From assembly GCF_001418205.1 (NCBI RefSeq), contig NZ_LIQF01000008.1:1-64000 (forward strand): 64,000 bases of DNA, written 5' to 3'. Source of the DNA: Marinomonas fungiae (lineage in GTDB: Bacteria > Pseudomonadota > Gammaproteobacteria > Pseudomonadales > Marinomonadaceae). How positions within the stretch are numbered: the stretch's first letter is position 1; every line of letters starts with the position of its first letter. Below are positions 1-9,305 of this stretch, one piece after another. The translations under genes and the position numbers were made by a program. Under the pieces are notes generated by a model. That model had not been told where the DNA came from. It ran no database searches and was given only the letters and a program-made list of their open reading frames with translations.

Positions 1-25
1 ACATCAGAACGAACGCAAACCCGTT

Positions 26-142
26 TGCTTGACGATCATAGAGGCGTTGAACCACCTGATCCCATCCCGAACTCAGAAGTGAAAAGCGCCATCGCCGATG
101 GTAGTGTGGGAGATCCCATGTGAGAGTAGGTCGTCGTCAAGC
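26..142 (+). rRNA. rrf: 5S ribosomal RNA
   Basis: The stretch carries the standard bacterial 5S features: complementary ends (TGCTTGACGA at the start, TCGTCAAGC at the end), the conserved loop around CCATCCCGAACTCAGAAGTG, and the GATGGTAGTGTGGG helix. At about 117 nt it has the normal length. It is the last gene of an rRNA operon whose 23S end lies upstream of the window. A strong intrinsic terminator follows within 12 nt. The exact ends are placed by helix pairing and may shift by one or two bases. Confidence 0.97.
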
Positions 143-153
143 TTTTAATTAAG

Positions 154-187
154 AAGCCCTGATTGCTGATGCAGTCAGGGCTTTTTT
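154..187 (+). terminator. rRNA operon terminator
   Basis: An intrinsic terminator: arms AAGCCCTGA and TCAGGGCTT around a 12-nt loop, followed directly by a run of T. It sits just after the 5S gene and should end the rRNA operon. Confidence 0.92.
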
Positions 188-208
188 ACGTCTATCGAAA
201 ATGCCCGG

Positions 209-236
209 CCTGATCCCATCCCGAATTCAGAAGTGA
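209..236 (+). pseudogene. stray 5S rRNA segment
   Basis: Twenty-eight bases here repeat positions 55-82 of the 5S gene with one change (GAACTC became GAATTC). No flanking 5S helices are present, so it cannot fold as 5S rRNA. It probably remains from an unequal recombination or a lost second 5S gene after the terminator. Confidence 0.8.
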
Positions 237-275
237 CTCTTTACACGCCGCAGGCGCTCGCCATTATGCAAGGGG

Positions 276-334
276 GCAGATCCCCCCTATGCGCACATCA
301 ATTTCCAACCGCTGTATTCAGCTGAGGGATCTGC
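276..334. repeat. short inverted repeat after rRNA operon
   Basis: GCAGATCCC at 276-284 is matched by GGGATCTGC at 326-334 around a 41-nt loop. The arm resembles the core of the foldback element at 49801-49876 (GGTCAGATCCC). It may be a decayed copy of that kind of element or chance. Nothing else is seen between the 5S fragment and the tannase gene. Confidence 0.35.
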
Positions 335-397
335 TTCTAATTGCCCAGCATCATTCGATAAGGGCCTCCTAACCTAGAGGGGCTAAGTGCTTACTAA

Positions 398-2098
398 CTA
401 CTTGCAGCTAAAACTAGCGGCTAAGTTTGTGTCACCCTTACCATTGTATTTAGCAACCGTAGGGTAAGGGCATAAAGGACGCTCTAAGCCTTCGAGGAAA
501 CTCTCAGGAAGCTCTTCGTTGGCACCACCTGGGTTATTTTTGCCTCGAACTGAAGCGATCACTTGTTCAGGTTGCTGACCTTTTTCGACCCAGTTAACGA
601 GAGGGGTAAGCATGTCAAATTGATCGGTTGATGAGCCGCCACGACAGTGTCCCATACCTGGTATTGGGTAGAATTGAGCAAATTGATTGGCATGCCCTTG
701 GTTATTTTCATTAAGTTGATCATACCAAGTTTGGGTATCATCAACGGAGAAAATTGCATCAGACACGCCGTGGTAGACCATGATTTTCCCGCCACGATCT
801 CTTAAGGTGTCTAAGGATGTGGGAGACGGAGGTGCCATAAAGCCCATTCCTGACTCAGTGTATTGCTCTGCGATAGCGTAAACTTTGGCGACTAGATCAT
901 CAATATTGGACTGCCATACAAACTTTGCACCATCAAAGTTGCGAATGTTGAAATCTTTTAACCCAACGGGTGGTGTTTGAAAAATCATGGCGACGGCACC
1001 AGAATCTCGTTGTAATGGAGCATTGTATTCCCATGAAATATGACCGTCGCTGGCGATGCCTGTATCGTATGGGAAAGAGGCGTAAAACACTTTGCCATCA
1101 CTTGTTGTTACGCCTGAAAAAATTTTCCCAATAGCTGTCTTCTGATCTGTTGTTAAGCAATTACCGTCACGCCCACTTTCACATGTTGGAATATCATTCT
1201 GTAAGCTGAAAGCGGTTTGGCAGGAACGATAGTCCTGCACTAAGCCATCTTCTAAGCCATCCAAGGCATCACACTTTTTAAGGATTGTATTAGTTACCAT
1301 TAATCGCTCTTGTTTGGTAAAAGCGCTTTCTAGATTATTACGATCGGTTCCCGGAATACTGGCATAGGTTTGCGCTCCCGCAATACTTGCTGTCGCGGCA
1401 AGCGGTAAACGATAGCCAGGCGCTCCTACTAAAATGCCATCGTACTGGTCGCCGTATCGAGCTGCAGCCACCATGGCATGGCGTCCTCCATTTGAGCATC
1501 CAGCAAAGTAGCTGCGATCGGGTTGCTTACCATAACTTTGTTGAAGAATTGATTTTGCCATTGGGGTAAGTTTTGCCACGGCTTGATAGCCATAATCTAA
1601 GCGGGCCTGTGGATCATAGCCAAATGTTGGTAATGGCTTACTATGCCCCGCATCTGAGCTGATAACGGCAAAGCCTTTGCTTAATGCACTGGTTGTCGGA
1701 CCTCCACCAGTATCGCCAAGGGCCGTTTTGACTTTACCATCTAAGCCGCCATTTGCTTGATACAAAAATCGACCATTCCAGCTTTTTGGTAAACGCATTT
1801 CAAAGCCGATAGCGTAGCGTTGACCATCTATCTCGGAAGTACGCGGATACATTTCTCCGATCACTAAACAATGTTCAGCGACATCTTGTCCAGCTAGCCT
1901 AAGTTCTCCTGATTGAATGGTTGATACAGCTTTGATTGTGAGATGTTCATAGGAAAGGGATTGTCCTAAAGCCTCACATTGCTTAGATAAATGAGCACTG
2001 CTTGCTGGAGAGAGCTGCGGGGGAGTTGCTTGCATAACTGAACTACAGCCTTGCAATGTAATAGCGGAAACCGCTAAAGCTAGAATGGATTTTTTCAT
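398..2098 (-). CDS. tannase/feruloyl esterase family lipoprotein
   Basis: A 566-aa esterase of the tannase/feruloyl esterase family, predicted to cut ester bonds in galloyl or feruloyl compounds. The N-terminus is a lipoprotein signal with lipobox LQGC (Cys18), so the enzyme should be anchored in the outer membrane or periplasm. The nucleophile is Ser202 in GCSNGGRH. Asp447 (GVSDAIF) and His484 (GMGHC) complete the triad. Cys201 and Cys485 are the conserved pair that forms the disulfide beside the active site. A Ca-binding Asp-rich loop (DALDGLEDG, about 278-286) is present. AAGGA lies 8 nt before the ATG. The substrate cannot be told from sequence. It stands alone, downstream of the AGE gene and separated from it by a hairpin. 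Confidence 0.9.
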   Translation of the reverse strand: MKKSILALAVSAITLQGCSSVMQATPPQLSPASSAHLSKQCEALGQSLSYEHLTIKAVSTIQSGELRLAGQDVAEHCLVIGEMYPRTSEIDGQRYAIGFEMRLPKSWNGRFLYQANGGLDGKVKTALGDTGGGPTTSALSKGFAVISSDAGHSKPLPTFGYDPQARLDYGYQAVAKLTPMAKSILQQSYGKQPDRSYFAGCSNGGRHAMVAAARYGDQYDGILVGAPGYRLPLAATASIAGAQTYASIPGTDRNNLESAFTKQERLMVTNTILKKCDALDGLEDGLVQDYRSCQTAFSLQNDIPTCESGRDGNCLTTDQKTAIGKIFSGVTTSDGKVFYASFPYDTGIASDGHISWEYNAPLQRDSGAVAMIFQTPPVGLKDFNIRNFDGAKFVWQSNIDDLVAKVYAIAEQYTESGMGFMAPPSPTSLDTLRDRGGKIMVYHGVSDAIFSVDDTQTWYDQLNENNQGHANQFAQFYPIPGMGHCRGGSSTDQFDMLTPLVNWVEKGQQPEQVIASVRGKNNPGGANEELPESFLEGLERPLCPYPTVAKYNGKGDTNLAASFSCK

Positions 2099-2179
2099 AC
2101 TAACGTCCTTTTTATTATCCGTGTTTTAAAGATATCCTCCTTAACGAGACTGAGTGTATTCAAAATTTGATAAAGCTAT

Positions 2180-2219
2180 TTTATAAAGGCATAGCGAGAA
2201 ACTGCCACGCCTTTATAAA
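2180..2219 (-). terminator. hairpin between AGE and tannase genes
   Basis: A perfect 11-bp inverted repeat (TTTATAAAGGC / GCCTTTATAAA, 18-nt loop) starts 8 nt after the AGE gene stop on the minus strand. It lacks a long U run but likely ends or weakens transcription into the tannase gene. Confidence 0.55.
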
Positions 2220-2226
2220 CCCATTA

Positions 2227-3405
2227 CTAAAACGTCATTGTATCTAGCACGTCCCAACAGGCTCCCAATGTGTGATAATCCACTTTGCCCATTGGTGATT
2301 TTTCCTTGGTGATTTTGCTACCATCGCGCGCAACAATTCGAAACCAAGCTCCGTATTGATGATCAATTAAATGGTCCCAGCTGTATTGCCAAAGCTTGTC
2401 GTACCAGACCAAGTATTGCTTGTCACCAGTGACGTTATATAAGCGATAAGCGGCAGCAATGGCTTCGGCTTGTACCCAGAAGTATTTTTGACCATCGGCG
2501 AACTCTCCCGTTTCAGGAGCAAAGCCGTAGACTAAGCCACCAAATTCATTATCCCAGCCCTTAGTTACGGCTTGGTCAAATAGTGATTTAGCTCGTTCAA
2601 TATACCAAGACTCCGGGCTAAGCTGATGAAGTTGAAGTAGCAACTTTGTCCATTCGACTTGGTGACCAGGCTGAAAGCCCCAAGGCTTGAATAGGTCATC
2701 TGGTTTATCAATATTGTATTGCCAGTCGGGTAGCCAATTTTCATCGTAATGCTCCCAAATCATACCGCCAGCGAGATCACAGAGTTCTCCTGCAAAGCGT
2801 TTCGCGAGCTGCTTTGCGCGATTAAGAAAGCGTCTGTCTTGAGTCGCTCGGTAAGCCGCGATAAACGCCTCGCACATATGCATATTGGCGTTCTGTCCAC
2901 GATAAGGATCGAGAGCTGACAAATCTCCTGATCGTTCATCGGCGTAAGCATGAAATTCTGATTGATAGAAATACTGCTCTAGCCAATCAAATCGTTTAAT
3001 GAGTTGAGCCTTAGCATCACAAACGCCTGCTAAGTGAGCATGAGCGTAGGCAAGAACGACAAATGCTTGGCCATAAGCCATGGCCGTTTTATCAACAGAT
3101 TCACCTAACATCCAAGCATAATGATTGGTTTCACTGAGGTAATGCTTTTGCTCTAGGTGTTCTAATCCATGCCGTACCCAATCCCGGTAATGTTCTCCAT
3201 AACCTCGGCGATAGGCCTCAGCATAGTTAAAGATAAAGCGAGTTGACGACACAAGATGTTTGCTCTGACGATCGAAAACTGAGCCATCATCCAAAAAATT
3301 CTGAAAAAAGCCCCCTTGTGAATCAAACACATTAGGCTCATAAAAATTGAGAATATCGAGAGTCTGCTGCTTTAGAAAGGCTGGCTGCTGAAACTTATGT
3401 TGCAT
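2227..3405 (-). CDS. AGE family sugar epimerase/isomerase
   Basis: A 392-aa protein of the N-acylglucosamine 2-epimerase (AGE) superfamily, an alpha6/alpha6 barrel seen as repeated Trp- and Tyr-rich helices along the whole length. Typical motifs are QNANMHMCEA (about 184-193), PGHQVEW and the C-terminal YHTLGACWDVLD. Histidines in these motifs are the usual catalytic residues. Length and motifs fit the D-mannose isomerase/YihS-like branch (mannose to fructose) better than true GlcNAc 2-epimerases, but this is inference. The ATG has AAGGGA 5 nt upstream. The gene is divergent from the hybrid kinase, with about 140 bp between them for both promoters. Confidence 0.87.
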   Translation of the reverse strand: MQHKFQQPAFLKQQTLDILNFYEPNVFDSQGGFFQNFLDDGSVFDRQSKHLVSSTRFIFNYAEAYRRGYGEHYRDWVRHGLEHLEQKHYLSETNHYAWMLGESVDKTAMAYGQAFVVLAYAHAHLAGVCDAKAQLIKRFDWLEQYFYQSEFHAYADERSGDLSALDPYRGQNANMHMCEAFIAAYRATQDRRFLNRAKQLAKRFAGELCDLAGGMIWEHYDENWLPDWQYNIDKPDDLFKPWGFQPGHQVEWTKLLLQLHQLSPESWYIERAKSLFDQAVTKGWDNEFGGLVYGFAPETGEFADGQKYFWVQAEAIAAAYRLYNVTGDKQYLVWYDKLWQYSWDHLIDHQYGAWFRIVARDGSKITKEKSPMGKVDYHTLGACWDVLDTMTF

Positions 3406-3547
3406 GGAAATCCCTTATCTGGCTAAGACGATGTACAGAATAATAGATAATTATGTTCAGGCACTGTTATATATATGCAAGACTGATAAAGTAGTGCGTT
3501 AATAATTAAATGCGGCACTTGGTGTCAAAAAATATGCAGAGCACTCT

Positions 3548-6500
3548 ATGAACTGGCTAGATACACTTTTTGCTACCGAAGTCGATCCATCACTTCTTAT
3601 TGTTGGGCAGTATGACTCTTTGTTAGTGATTCTGTCTATTTTGGTGGCAAGCAGCGCATCTTTTTTTGCTTTGCGTATGGCTGAAACCGCACGCCATATC
3701 GTGATTGAGAAATATCGCCACATCGCCACTATCACTGGTTCTAGTATTCTTGCTGGTGGTATTTGGAGTATGCATTTTGTTGGAATGTTGGCCTTTGAAA
3801 TGCCTTACCAGCATAGCTACAGTGTTGGACTTACCATCGCTTCCCTGCTGCCGGCGTTTGTCGCGAGCTTTATTGTTTTACGCTCTTTAATTTATGTTCA
3901 AGAAAAGGATACGCTCTCTCTTACTTCGACTCTTAAAAACGGTGTCATTGTTGGAGCGGGAATTGGCGGGATGCATTATTTGGGTATGGCTGCGATGGAG
4001 AGTCATTTTACGATTAAATATAATCCTTACTTATTCGTCCTTTCTATTTTTGTTGCCGTGGGCTTGGCTTGCGTTGCGTTGCTAGCGCGACGAGCAATGA
4101 AGTTGTCGTTTCCAACTATACCGACTATTCGAATAAAGATAGTGATTGCTATTATTATGGGCCTAGCTATTTCTGGTATGCACTATACTGGCATGTCAGC
4201 GGCTTACTTCATTGAATACTCACCAGATATGCTTATGCCGGTCGCTCAACCGAGTGATGCACTTTTAGGCTATTCAGTCTCTATTTTCTCTTTTCTAATC
4301 TTTATCTTAGCGGTAAATGTCAGTTCGCAGTTGCGCTATCGCCAGCTTCTCATGGAAAAAACGGCAAGTGAGGCTCGGACTCAAGCGATATTAGAAACGG
4401 CTACTGATGCCGTGGTTACTATGAATGCCAAAGGTCAGATAGAGGCGTTGAATAGTGCTGCTCAAGAAATCTTTGGTTGGCAGGAGTCTCAAGTCAAAGG
4501 GTTATCCGTTGCGGTACTGTTCCCTGAGCGCGAGGATGAGAATTACGATGGTTTCTTAGTAGACTATTTTGAAAAGCCTGAATACAGCATTATTGGCACT
4601 AACCGAGAGCTAATGGCTCGAGATAGCTCTGGTCGACTATTTCCGATTGAGCTTGGGATTGGCCGCATAAACTTGCCTAATGGTGATCTTTTATACGTTG
4701 GCTTTGCATCCGATATTTCGCAGCGCAAAGAAATGGAAGATCGCATTCGTGCCAGCGAGGATCGGCTAAGTTCCCTGATTCGAAATATTCCTGGTGTGTC
4801 GTTTCGTTGTTTGCTCGATGATAACTGGACTCCCTTATTTCTATCGGAAGCTATCGAAAGTTTGAACGGCTATAAAGCAGAGGATTACCTCGAAGGACGC
4901 CGCAGTTTTGGTTCTTGGCTACATCCTGAGGATCAAGAACAGGTGACTAACTTCTTCTCAGCAGCCATTGGTAAGCAGGACAAATACGATCTGGAATATC
5001 GTGTTACCCATAAAAATGGACAAACCTTATGGGTCCTAGAGAGTGGCACTATCGTTTACGACGAAAATGGCAATGCCAAATGGATCGATGGTGTCATGCT
5101 CGACATTACTTCCCGTAAAACAATGGAAGATGAATTACGTGAAGCAAAGTCCAAAGCAGAGTACGCTGCTGAGGCAAAAGCTTCTTTCCTCGCGAATATG
5201 AGCCATGAAATCCGTACGCCGATGAATGCTATCATTGGTTTTAGCAGTATCTTGTTAGATTCCTCTTTGCCAACTGAGACGCGTCGACATTTACAAACCA
5301 TTAGTCAGTCAGCTCAATCCTTGTTGCATTTGCTGAATGATATTCTCGACAGTGCTAAGCTCGATAAAAACAAACTTGAATTGGAAATGGTTCCATTTAG
5401 ACTCAATAGTTGTGTTGATACGGTTATTTCGACTCTGTGGTTGCAAGCGAAGAACAAGAATTTATCCCTAGAGTTTGAAGTCAGTCCGAAACTGCCAAAA
5501 GTGGTATCTGGCGCGGAAGATCGGATTCGACAAATTCTGATGAACCTTGTAGGCAATGGCATTAAGTTCACGGAAAAAGGTTCCGTAACTCTTAAGGTTG
5601 AGCCACTGGCCGCTCGTCCAAATTGGGTCCGTTTTGCTGTTCGTGATACCGGAATCGGAATCTCCCAAGATCGTATCAGCACGATATTTGAGGCATTTAC
5701 GCAAGCAGATGCTTCCATGAGCCGTCGTTTCGGTGGCACAGGGCTTGGCACGACTATTTCCAAACAATTGGTTGAATTGATGGGTGGAGAGATACACCTA
5801 GAAAGTCAGCTCGGTGAGGGGAGCTGCTTCTACTTTGATATTCCATTGCCAGAGTCTCATGCAGAACTAGTGCTTGATAGTCAGAAAATATTGCAGCTTC
5901 CTCCTCTGCGCATATTGGTTGCAGACGATATTGAAGAGAATCTAACGTTACTGAAAATCATGCTAGGTAAGCTTGGGCATAGCGTGTTTGTGGCAAGCGA
6001 TGGTGTTGAAGCCATCGAACAATTCAAAATGTTCCAACCTGACATCGTGCTGATGGATATCCAAATGCCAAGACTAGATGGTTTAGGCGCTTGCCAAGCC
6101 ATCCGAGAATATGAACAAGCCTCTGGGCTGAAGACAACACCAGTAGTGGCACTGACAGCAAGTGTGTTGCTGGAGGATCGACTACAAGCGCAAGAGGCGG
6201 GTATGAGTGGCTTTGCCAACAAACCAGTCGACTTACCGGCACTCACACAAGAAATCGCTTCTGTACTGAATATCGATCCTGAAATATTGGCCTCTGTTAC
6301 GACCAATAGCTCTTCGCAAGCGCATAAGCTTACCGTGGTGCATGTGAACCGAGGGCTTGAGCTTTGGGGGGATTACGCGGTTTACGTGTCTGAGTTGGTC
6401 AAGTTTTACAAGAAGAATCAAGCATTAGTCAGTACGCTTAAAGCCCATCTAGAGCAGCAAGAATGGGTGTTGCTGGCTGAGCGAGCGCATGCATTAAAAG

Positions 6501-6913
6501 GCTTAACGGGCAATCTAGCGTTGTTATCTCTGTATCAACATTTTGCGACACTGGAAAAAGCCAGCGATCATCGTCGTTTAAGCGATGCGACATCCGCGTT
6601 AGAGCACATTGATGAAGTATGGCGTGCACTGGAAGAAGATGTTGTAACCTTAGAATCCAATCTTGAACCACTTGCAGATGAACACGCAAAAGAAGGTAAG
6701 CTGAGTAATCAAACCCTCATTGAGTTACTGACGCAATGGCTGCACACTACCGAGTCTGGCGAGCTAGATGATGATCTGTCGAAAACGATTGTTGATGGTG
6801 CTTGTGAGGACATTTCTTCCGTGGTTTATCAGGCTGCGCAAGCGATTGATGACTTCGATTTCAAAGAAGCCGCCGAGCTGATTCACCAAGCTCGATCTGT
6901 ACTTCGTAAGTAA
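3548..6913 (+). CDS. MHYT-PAS hybrid sensor histidine kinase with REC and Hpt
   Basis: A 1121-aa membrane hybrid kinase. The N-terminus is an MHYT domain of about seven TM helices, with three signature copies (SMHFVGM near 74, GMHYLGM near 141, GMHYTGM near 209); such domains are thought to bind metal and sense O2, CO or NO. Two PAS domains follow (about 280-395 and 410-520), then HisKA with phospho-His553 (NMSHEIRTPMN), HATPase with DTGIGI and GGTGLGT, REC with phospho-Asp837 (LMDIQMP), and Hpt with His981 (AHALKG). All phosphorelay residues are present. It is followed 10 nt later by an HD-GYP response regulator, the likely output partner. Confidence 0.95.
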   Translation: MNWLDTLFATEVDPSLLIVGQYDSLLVILSILVASSASFFALRMAETARHIVIEKYRHIATITGSSILAGGIWSMHFVGMLAFEMPYQHSYSVGLTIASLLPAFVASFIVLRSLIYVQEKDTLSLTSTLKNGVIVGAGIGGMHYLGMAAMESHFTIKYNPYLFVLSIFVAVGLACVALLARRAMKLSFPTIPTIRIKIVIAIIMGLAISGMHYTGMSAAYFIEYSPDMLMPVAQPSDALLGYSVSIFSFLIFILAVNVSSQLRYRQLLMEKTASEARTQAILETATDAVVTMNAKGQIEALNSAAQEIFGWQESQVKGLSVAVLFPEREDENYDGFLVDYFEKPEYSIIGTNRELMARDSSGRLFPIELGIGRINLPNGDLLYVGFASDISQRKEMEDRIRASEDRLSSLIRNIPGVSFRCLLDDNWTPLFLSEAIESLNGYKAEDYLEGRRSFGSWLHPEDQEQVTNFFSAAIGKQDKYDLEYRVTHKNGQTLWVLESGTIVYDENGNAKWIDGVMLDITSRKTMEDELREAKSKAEYAAEAKASFLANMSHEIRTPMNAIIGFSSILLDSSLPTETRRHLQTISQSAQSLLHLLNDILDSAKLDKNKLELEMVPFRLNSCVDTVISTLWLQAKNKNLSLEFEVSPKLPKVVSGAEDRIRQILMNLVGNGIKFTEKGSVTLKVEPLAARPNWVRFAVRDTGIGISQDRISTIFEAFTQADASMSRRFGGTGLGTTISKQLVELMGGEIHLESQLGEGSCFYFDIPLPESHAELVLDSQKILQLPPLRILVADDIEENLTLLKIMLGKLGHSVFVASDGVEAIEQFKMFQPDIVLMDIQMPRLDGLGACQAIREYEQASGLKTTPVVALTASVLLEDRLQAQEAGMSGFANKPVDLPALTQEIASVLNIDPEILASVTTNSSSQAHKLTVVHVNRGLELWGDYAVYVSELVKFYKKNQALVSTLKAHLEQQEWVLLAERAHALKGLTGNLALLSLYQHFATLEKASDHRRLSDATSALEHIDEVWRALEEDVVTLESNLEPLADEHAKEGKLSNQTLIELLTQWLHTTESGELDDDLSKTIVDGACEDISSVVYQAAQAIDDFDFKEAAELIHQARSVLRK

Positions 6914-6923
6914 AGGAGTATTT

Positions 6924-7934
6924 ATGTCATTACTCAATAAAACCCTTCCTCGCATTCTCATTGTGGACGATGAACCAGCGAATTTAAAAGTGCTGCGTCA
7001 GGTTCTGCAAGACAGCTATCGACTGACCTTTGCACGTTCAGGTGCAGATGCCTTAGAGCTTCTTGAAAAGGAAGAGGTAAGCCTTATTCTTCTGGATATC
7101 ATGATGCCTGACATGACTGGCTTTGAGGTGTGCGAACAAGTGAAAGCTCAGCCTCATACCGCCCATATTCCAGTGATCTTTGTGACTGCTTTAAAAGATA
7201 CCATTGATGAAGAGACAGGCTTTAACCTAGGGGCAGTCGACTACATTACTAAGCCGATTGTGCCTGCTATTGTGAGGGCGCGAGTAAAGACTCATTTATC
7301 GTTGGTGCAAGCGGATGTCTTAAAAGCAACCCAAGTCGACTTAATCCAGCGCTTGGGGCGTGCGGCAGAGTACAAAGACAATGAAACTGGTATGCATGTG
7401 TTACGCATGAGTCATTATGCGCATGTCTTGGCTTTGGCAGCAGGTATTGATGCTGAGGCAGCAAATGAGTTACTGCTGGCGTCGCAAATGCACGACCTTG
7501 GTAAAATCGCAATTCCAGATAACATTTTGCTGAAACCTGGTCGTCTTAATGATGATGAATTCAAGCAAATGAAGGCACATACACTAATCGGCGCCGATAT
7601 TCTATCTAACCCGCGCTCTCAGCTGGTGGCGCTGGCTTACTCAATTGCCATGACGCATCACGAGAAATGGGATGGTAGTGGCTATCCTAAAGGCTTAAAA
7701 GGCCTTGAGATTCCACTAGAAGGGCGTATTGCCGCGATCGCGGATGTCTTTGATGCGCTGACTAGCGAGCGTCCTTATAAGGCGGCTTGGCCTGTGGAGG
7801 AGGCGGTTAACCTACTTCAGCAAGAGTCTGGCAAGCATTTTGACCCTGATCTGGTGGGGTTATTTGTACAAGAGCTTCCCAAAATTCTCGACATTAAGCA
7901 CCAATTTGCTGAGCAAATTATTAATAAAAATTAA
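6924..7934 (+). CDS. response regulator with HD-GYP c-di-GMP phosphodiesterase domain
   Basis: A 336-aa two-domain protein of the RpfG type. The N-terminal REC domain has Asp14/Asp15, phospho-acceptor Asp58 (LLDIMMP) and Lys110 (YITKP). The C-terminal HD-GYP domain has His190-Asp191 (HDLGK), His245-His246 and the GSGYPKG motif at 251-257, so it should hydrolyse cyclic-di-GMP. AAAGGAG precedes the ATG, and only 10 nt separate it from the hybrid kinase gene, so the two are one operon. Inference: the kinase relays its signal through Hpt His981 to Asp58 and changes c-di-GMP levels. Confidence 0.95.
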   Translation: MSLLNKTLPRILIVDDEPANLKVLRQVLQDSYRLTFARSGADALELLEKEEVSLILLDIMMPDMTGFEVCEQVKAQPHTAHIPVIFVTALKDTIDEETGFNLGAVDYITKPIVPAIVRARVKTHLSLVQADVLKATQVDLIQRLGRAAEYKDNETGMHVLRMSHYAHVLALAAGIDAEAANELLLASQMHDLGKIAIPDNILLKPGRLNDDEFKQMKAHTLIGADILSNPRSQLVALAYSIAMTHHEKWDGSGYPKGLKGLEIPLEGRIAAIADVFDALTSERPYKAAWPVEEAVNLLQQESGKHFDPDLVGLFVQELPKILDIKHQFAEQIINKN

Positions 7935-8121
7935 GTGCGCTTAATAGGCGTTAATAAGAGGCTTTTCCAGGTGATTGGATTTGCTCAGCCGTTTTAATCC
8001 CAAGGTGATCAACGTTAAATCAGGTTTTATTACTAAAAAGTCACTAGCTGGTATTGGCGGCTCAAGCCGCGCTTGAGTTCAGTAAGAGAAAATATCTAAC
8101 TCTATGATATGCTTTTGGAAA

Positions 8122-8198
8122 TGGTACGCCCGAAAGGATTTGAACCTTCGACCTTGCCCTCCGGAGGGGCACGCTCTATCCAGCTGAGCTACGGGCGC
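8122..8198 (-). tRNA. tRNA-Arg (anticodon CCG)
   Basis: The minus strand reads as a complete 77-nt tRNA with encoded CCA. The acceptor arm is GCGCCCG paired with CGGGCGT, giving a G-U pair at 1-72. The D-arm contains AGCTCAGCTGGATAGAGC, the anticodon loop is CTCCGGA with CCG at 34-36, and the T-loop is GGTTCAAATCC. It reads CGG arginine codons. It stands alone between the HD-GYP gene and the next operon. Confidence 0.95.
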
Positions 8199-8292
8199 AT
8201 TGTGTAGGCGGCGAATTATAAGGGGTTGTGTGCCATCACTCAAGGATGATTGTTAAGATCAGGTTAAAACTTCCAGAATGTGTTTGCAGGAC

Positions 8293-8320
8293 TTGGCTGG
8301 GAAGTAGCTTTTTGTATAAA
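8293..8320 (+). promoter_or_regulatory. possible sigma70 promoter of the DUF4394 operon
   Basis: TTGGCT and TATAAA are separated by 16 nt, about 75 nt before the start codon of the DUF4394 gene. It is the best -35/-10 pair I see in the 200-bp gap after the tRNA. Read by eye only. Confidence 0.4.
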
Positions 8321-8394
8321 TTAAGGTCAATGTCACCTAGATATCGTATCCTCTTGTGCAAACTATGCCAGATATCGTACCAAGGAGTGATCTT

Positions 8395-9282
8395 ATGCCT
8401 TATAGCAGTAAAGTTTTGCATTTAGCAGTGTTGCTGAGCGCTGTGTTAACAACAACCGCTACTCTAGCGGCTCCTACCTTATCTAAAGCTCCGACATCCG
8501 TGTGGGCGGTGGACGATCAACATATTCTTTTTAACGTACATCCTGAGCGTCCTTCAGACGTTTTAAGCTCTTTCCCTGTTACCGGCTTGTTAGAAGCGGA
8601 TCGTATAATTGGCATCGATTTTAGAGTAGCGCGTGGCGTACTGTATGCGTTGGCTAATAGCGGACGTCTCTATCGTCTTGATACCCAGTCTGGTCAAGCC
8701 GAACTGGTTGAGGGCTCTGAGTCAATTACAGAAATGGCGGTCGGGCCTTACGGCTTCGATTTTAATCCGGCGGCAGATAAGTTACGTGTGGTTGGCAACC
8801 ACAATAAAAATATGCGTTTAGACCCAGATAGTGGAGCGAGAGTAGATTTTGATAAACAACAGGCTGGTGTACAGACAGATCCTGACTTAGCGTTTTCAGA
8901 AACGGATTCGCAAGCGCTTACTAATCCAGATATCGTGGCGGCGGCATACACTTATAACAGTTCCGATAGTAAAATGACGACCAACTATGCCATTGATCGA
9001 CGAACCGGCATGCTGCTAATACAGGGAACAAAAGAAGGGGTATCGCCTTCTGTGTCGCCTAACTTAGGGGTGCTTTATACTGTGGGGGCACTAGGCACTG
9101 GTCCTATCAAAGATGCGTCGTTTGATATTAGTGATATCAGTAATACAGCATTAGCAGCAATCTGGCCGATCGAGGGCCGTCAAACACAATTAATGAAGGT
9201 TGACTTAGAAACTGGACATGCGACAGCCATCGGCGTCTTAGGTAATGGTGGGCATGTGTCAGGGTTGGCGATTGAGCCTTAA
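8395..9282 (+). CDS. secreted DUF4394 domain protein
   Basis: About 295 aa. I start it at the ATG at 8395 because CAAGGAG lies 8 nt upstream and a clean signal peptide follows (hydrophobic stretch, then TLAAPTLS); an earlier in-frame ATG at 8356 has no ribosome site. The rest has the repeated pattern of DUF4394 proteins (IIGIDFRVARGVLYAL, YGFDFNPAADKLRVV, NPDIVAAAYTYN), probably a small beta-propeller in the periplasm or outside. The biochemical role is unknown. It is first in an operon, 23 nt before a cupredoxin gene, which hints at a link to metal or redox sensing. Confidence 0.85.
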   Translation: MPYSSKVLHLAVLLSAVLTTTATLAAPTLSKAPTSVWAVDDQHILFNVHPERPSDVLSSFPVTGLLEADRIIGIDFRVARGVLYALANSGRLYRLDTQSGQAELVEGSESITEMAVGPYGFDFNPAADKLRVVGNHNKNMRLDPDSGARVDFDKQQAGVQTDPDLAFSETDSQALTNPDIVAAAYTYNSSDSKMTTNYAIDRRTGMLLIQGTKEGVSPSVSPNLGVLYTVGALGTGPIKDASFDISDISNTALAAIWPIEGRQTQLMKVDLETGHATAIGVLGNGGHVSGLAIEP

Positions 9283-9305
9283 CTTAGTAGGAGTAGTAAT
9301 AGCGT

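Noticed and set aside
559-795. Open frame of 78 codons on the minus strand
   Set aside because: Lies fully inside the tannase gene in another frame, no ribosome site, and no protein-like composition.
5314-6306. Several long antisense frames (up to 149 codons) across the hybrid kinase gene
   Set aside because: They are shadows of a gene with strong domain evidence on the other strand; no start signals.
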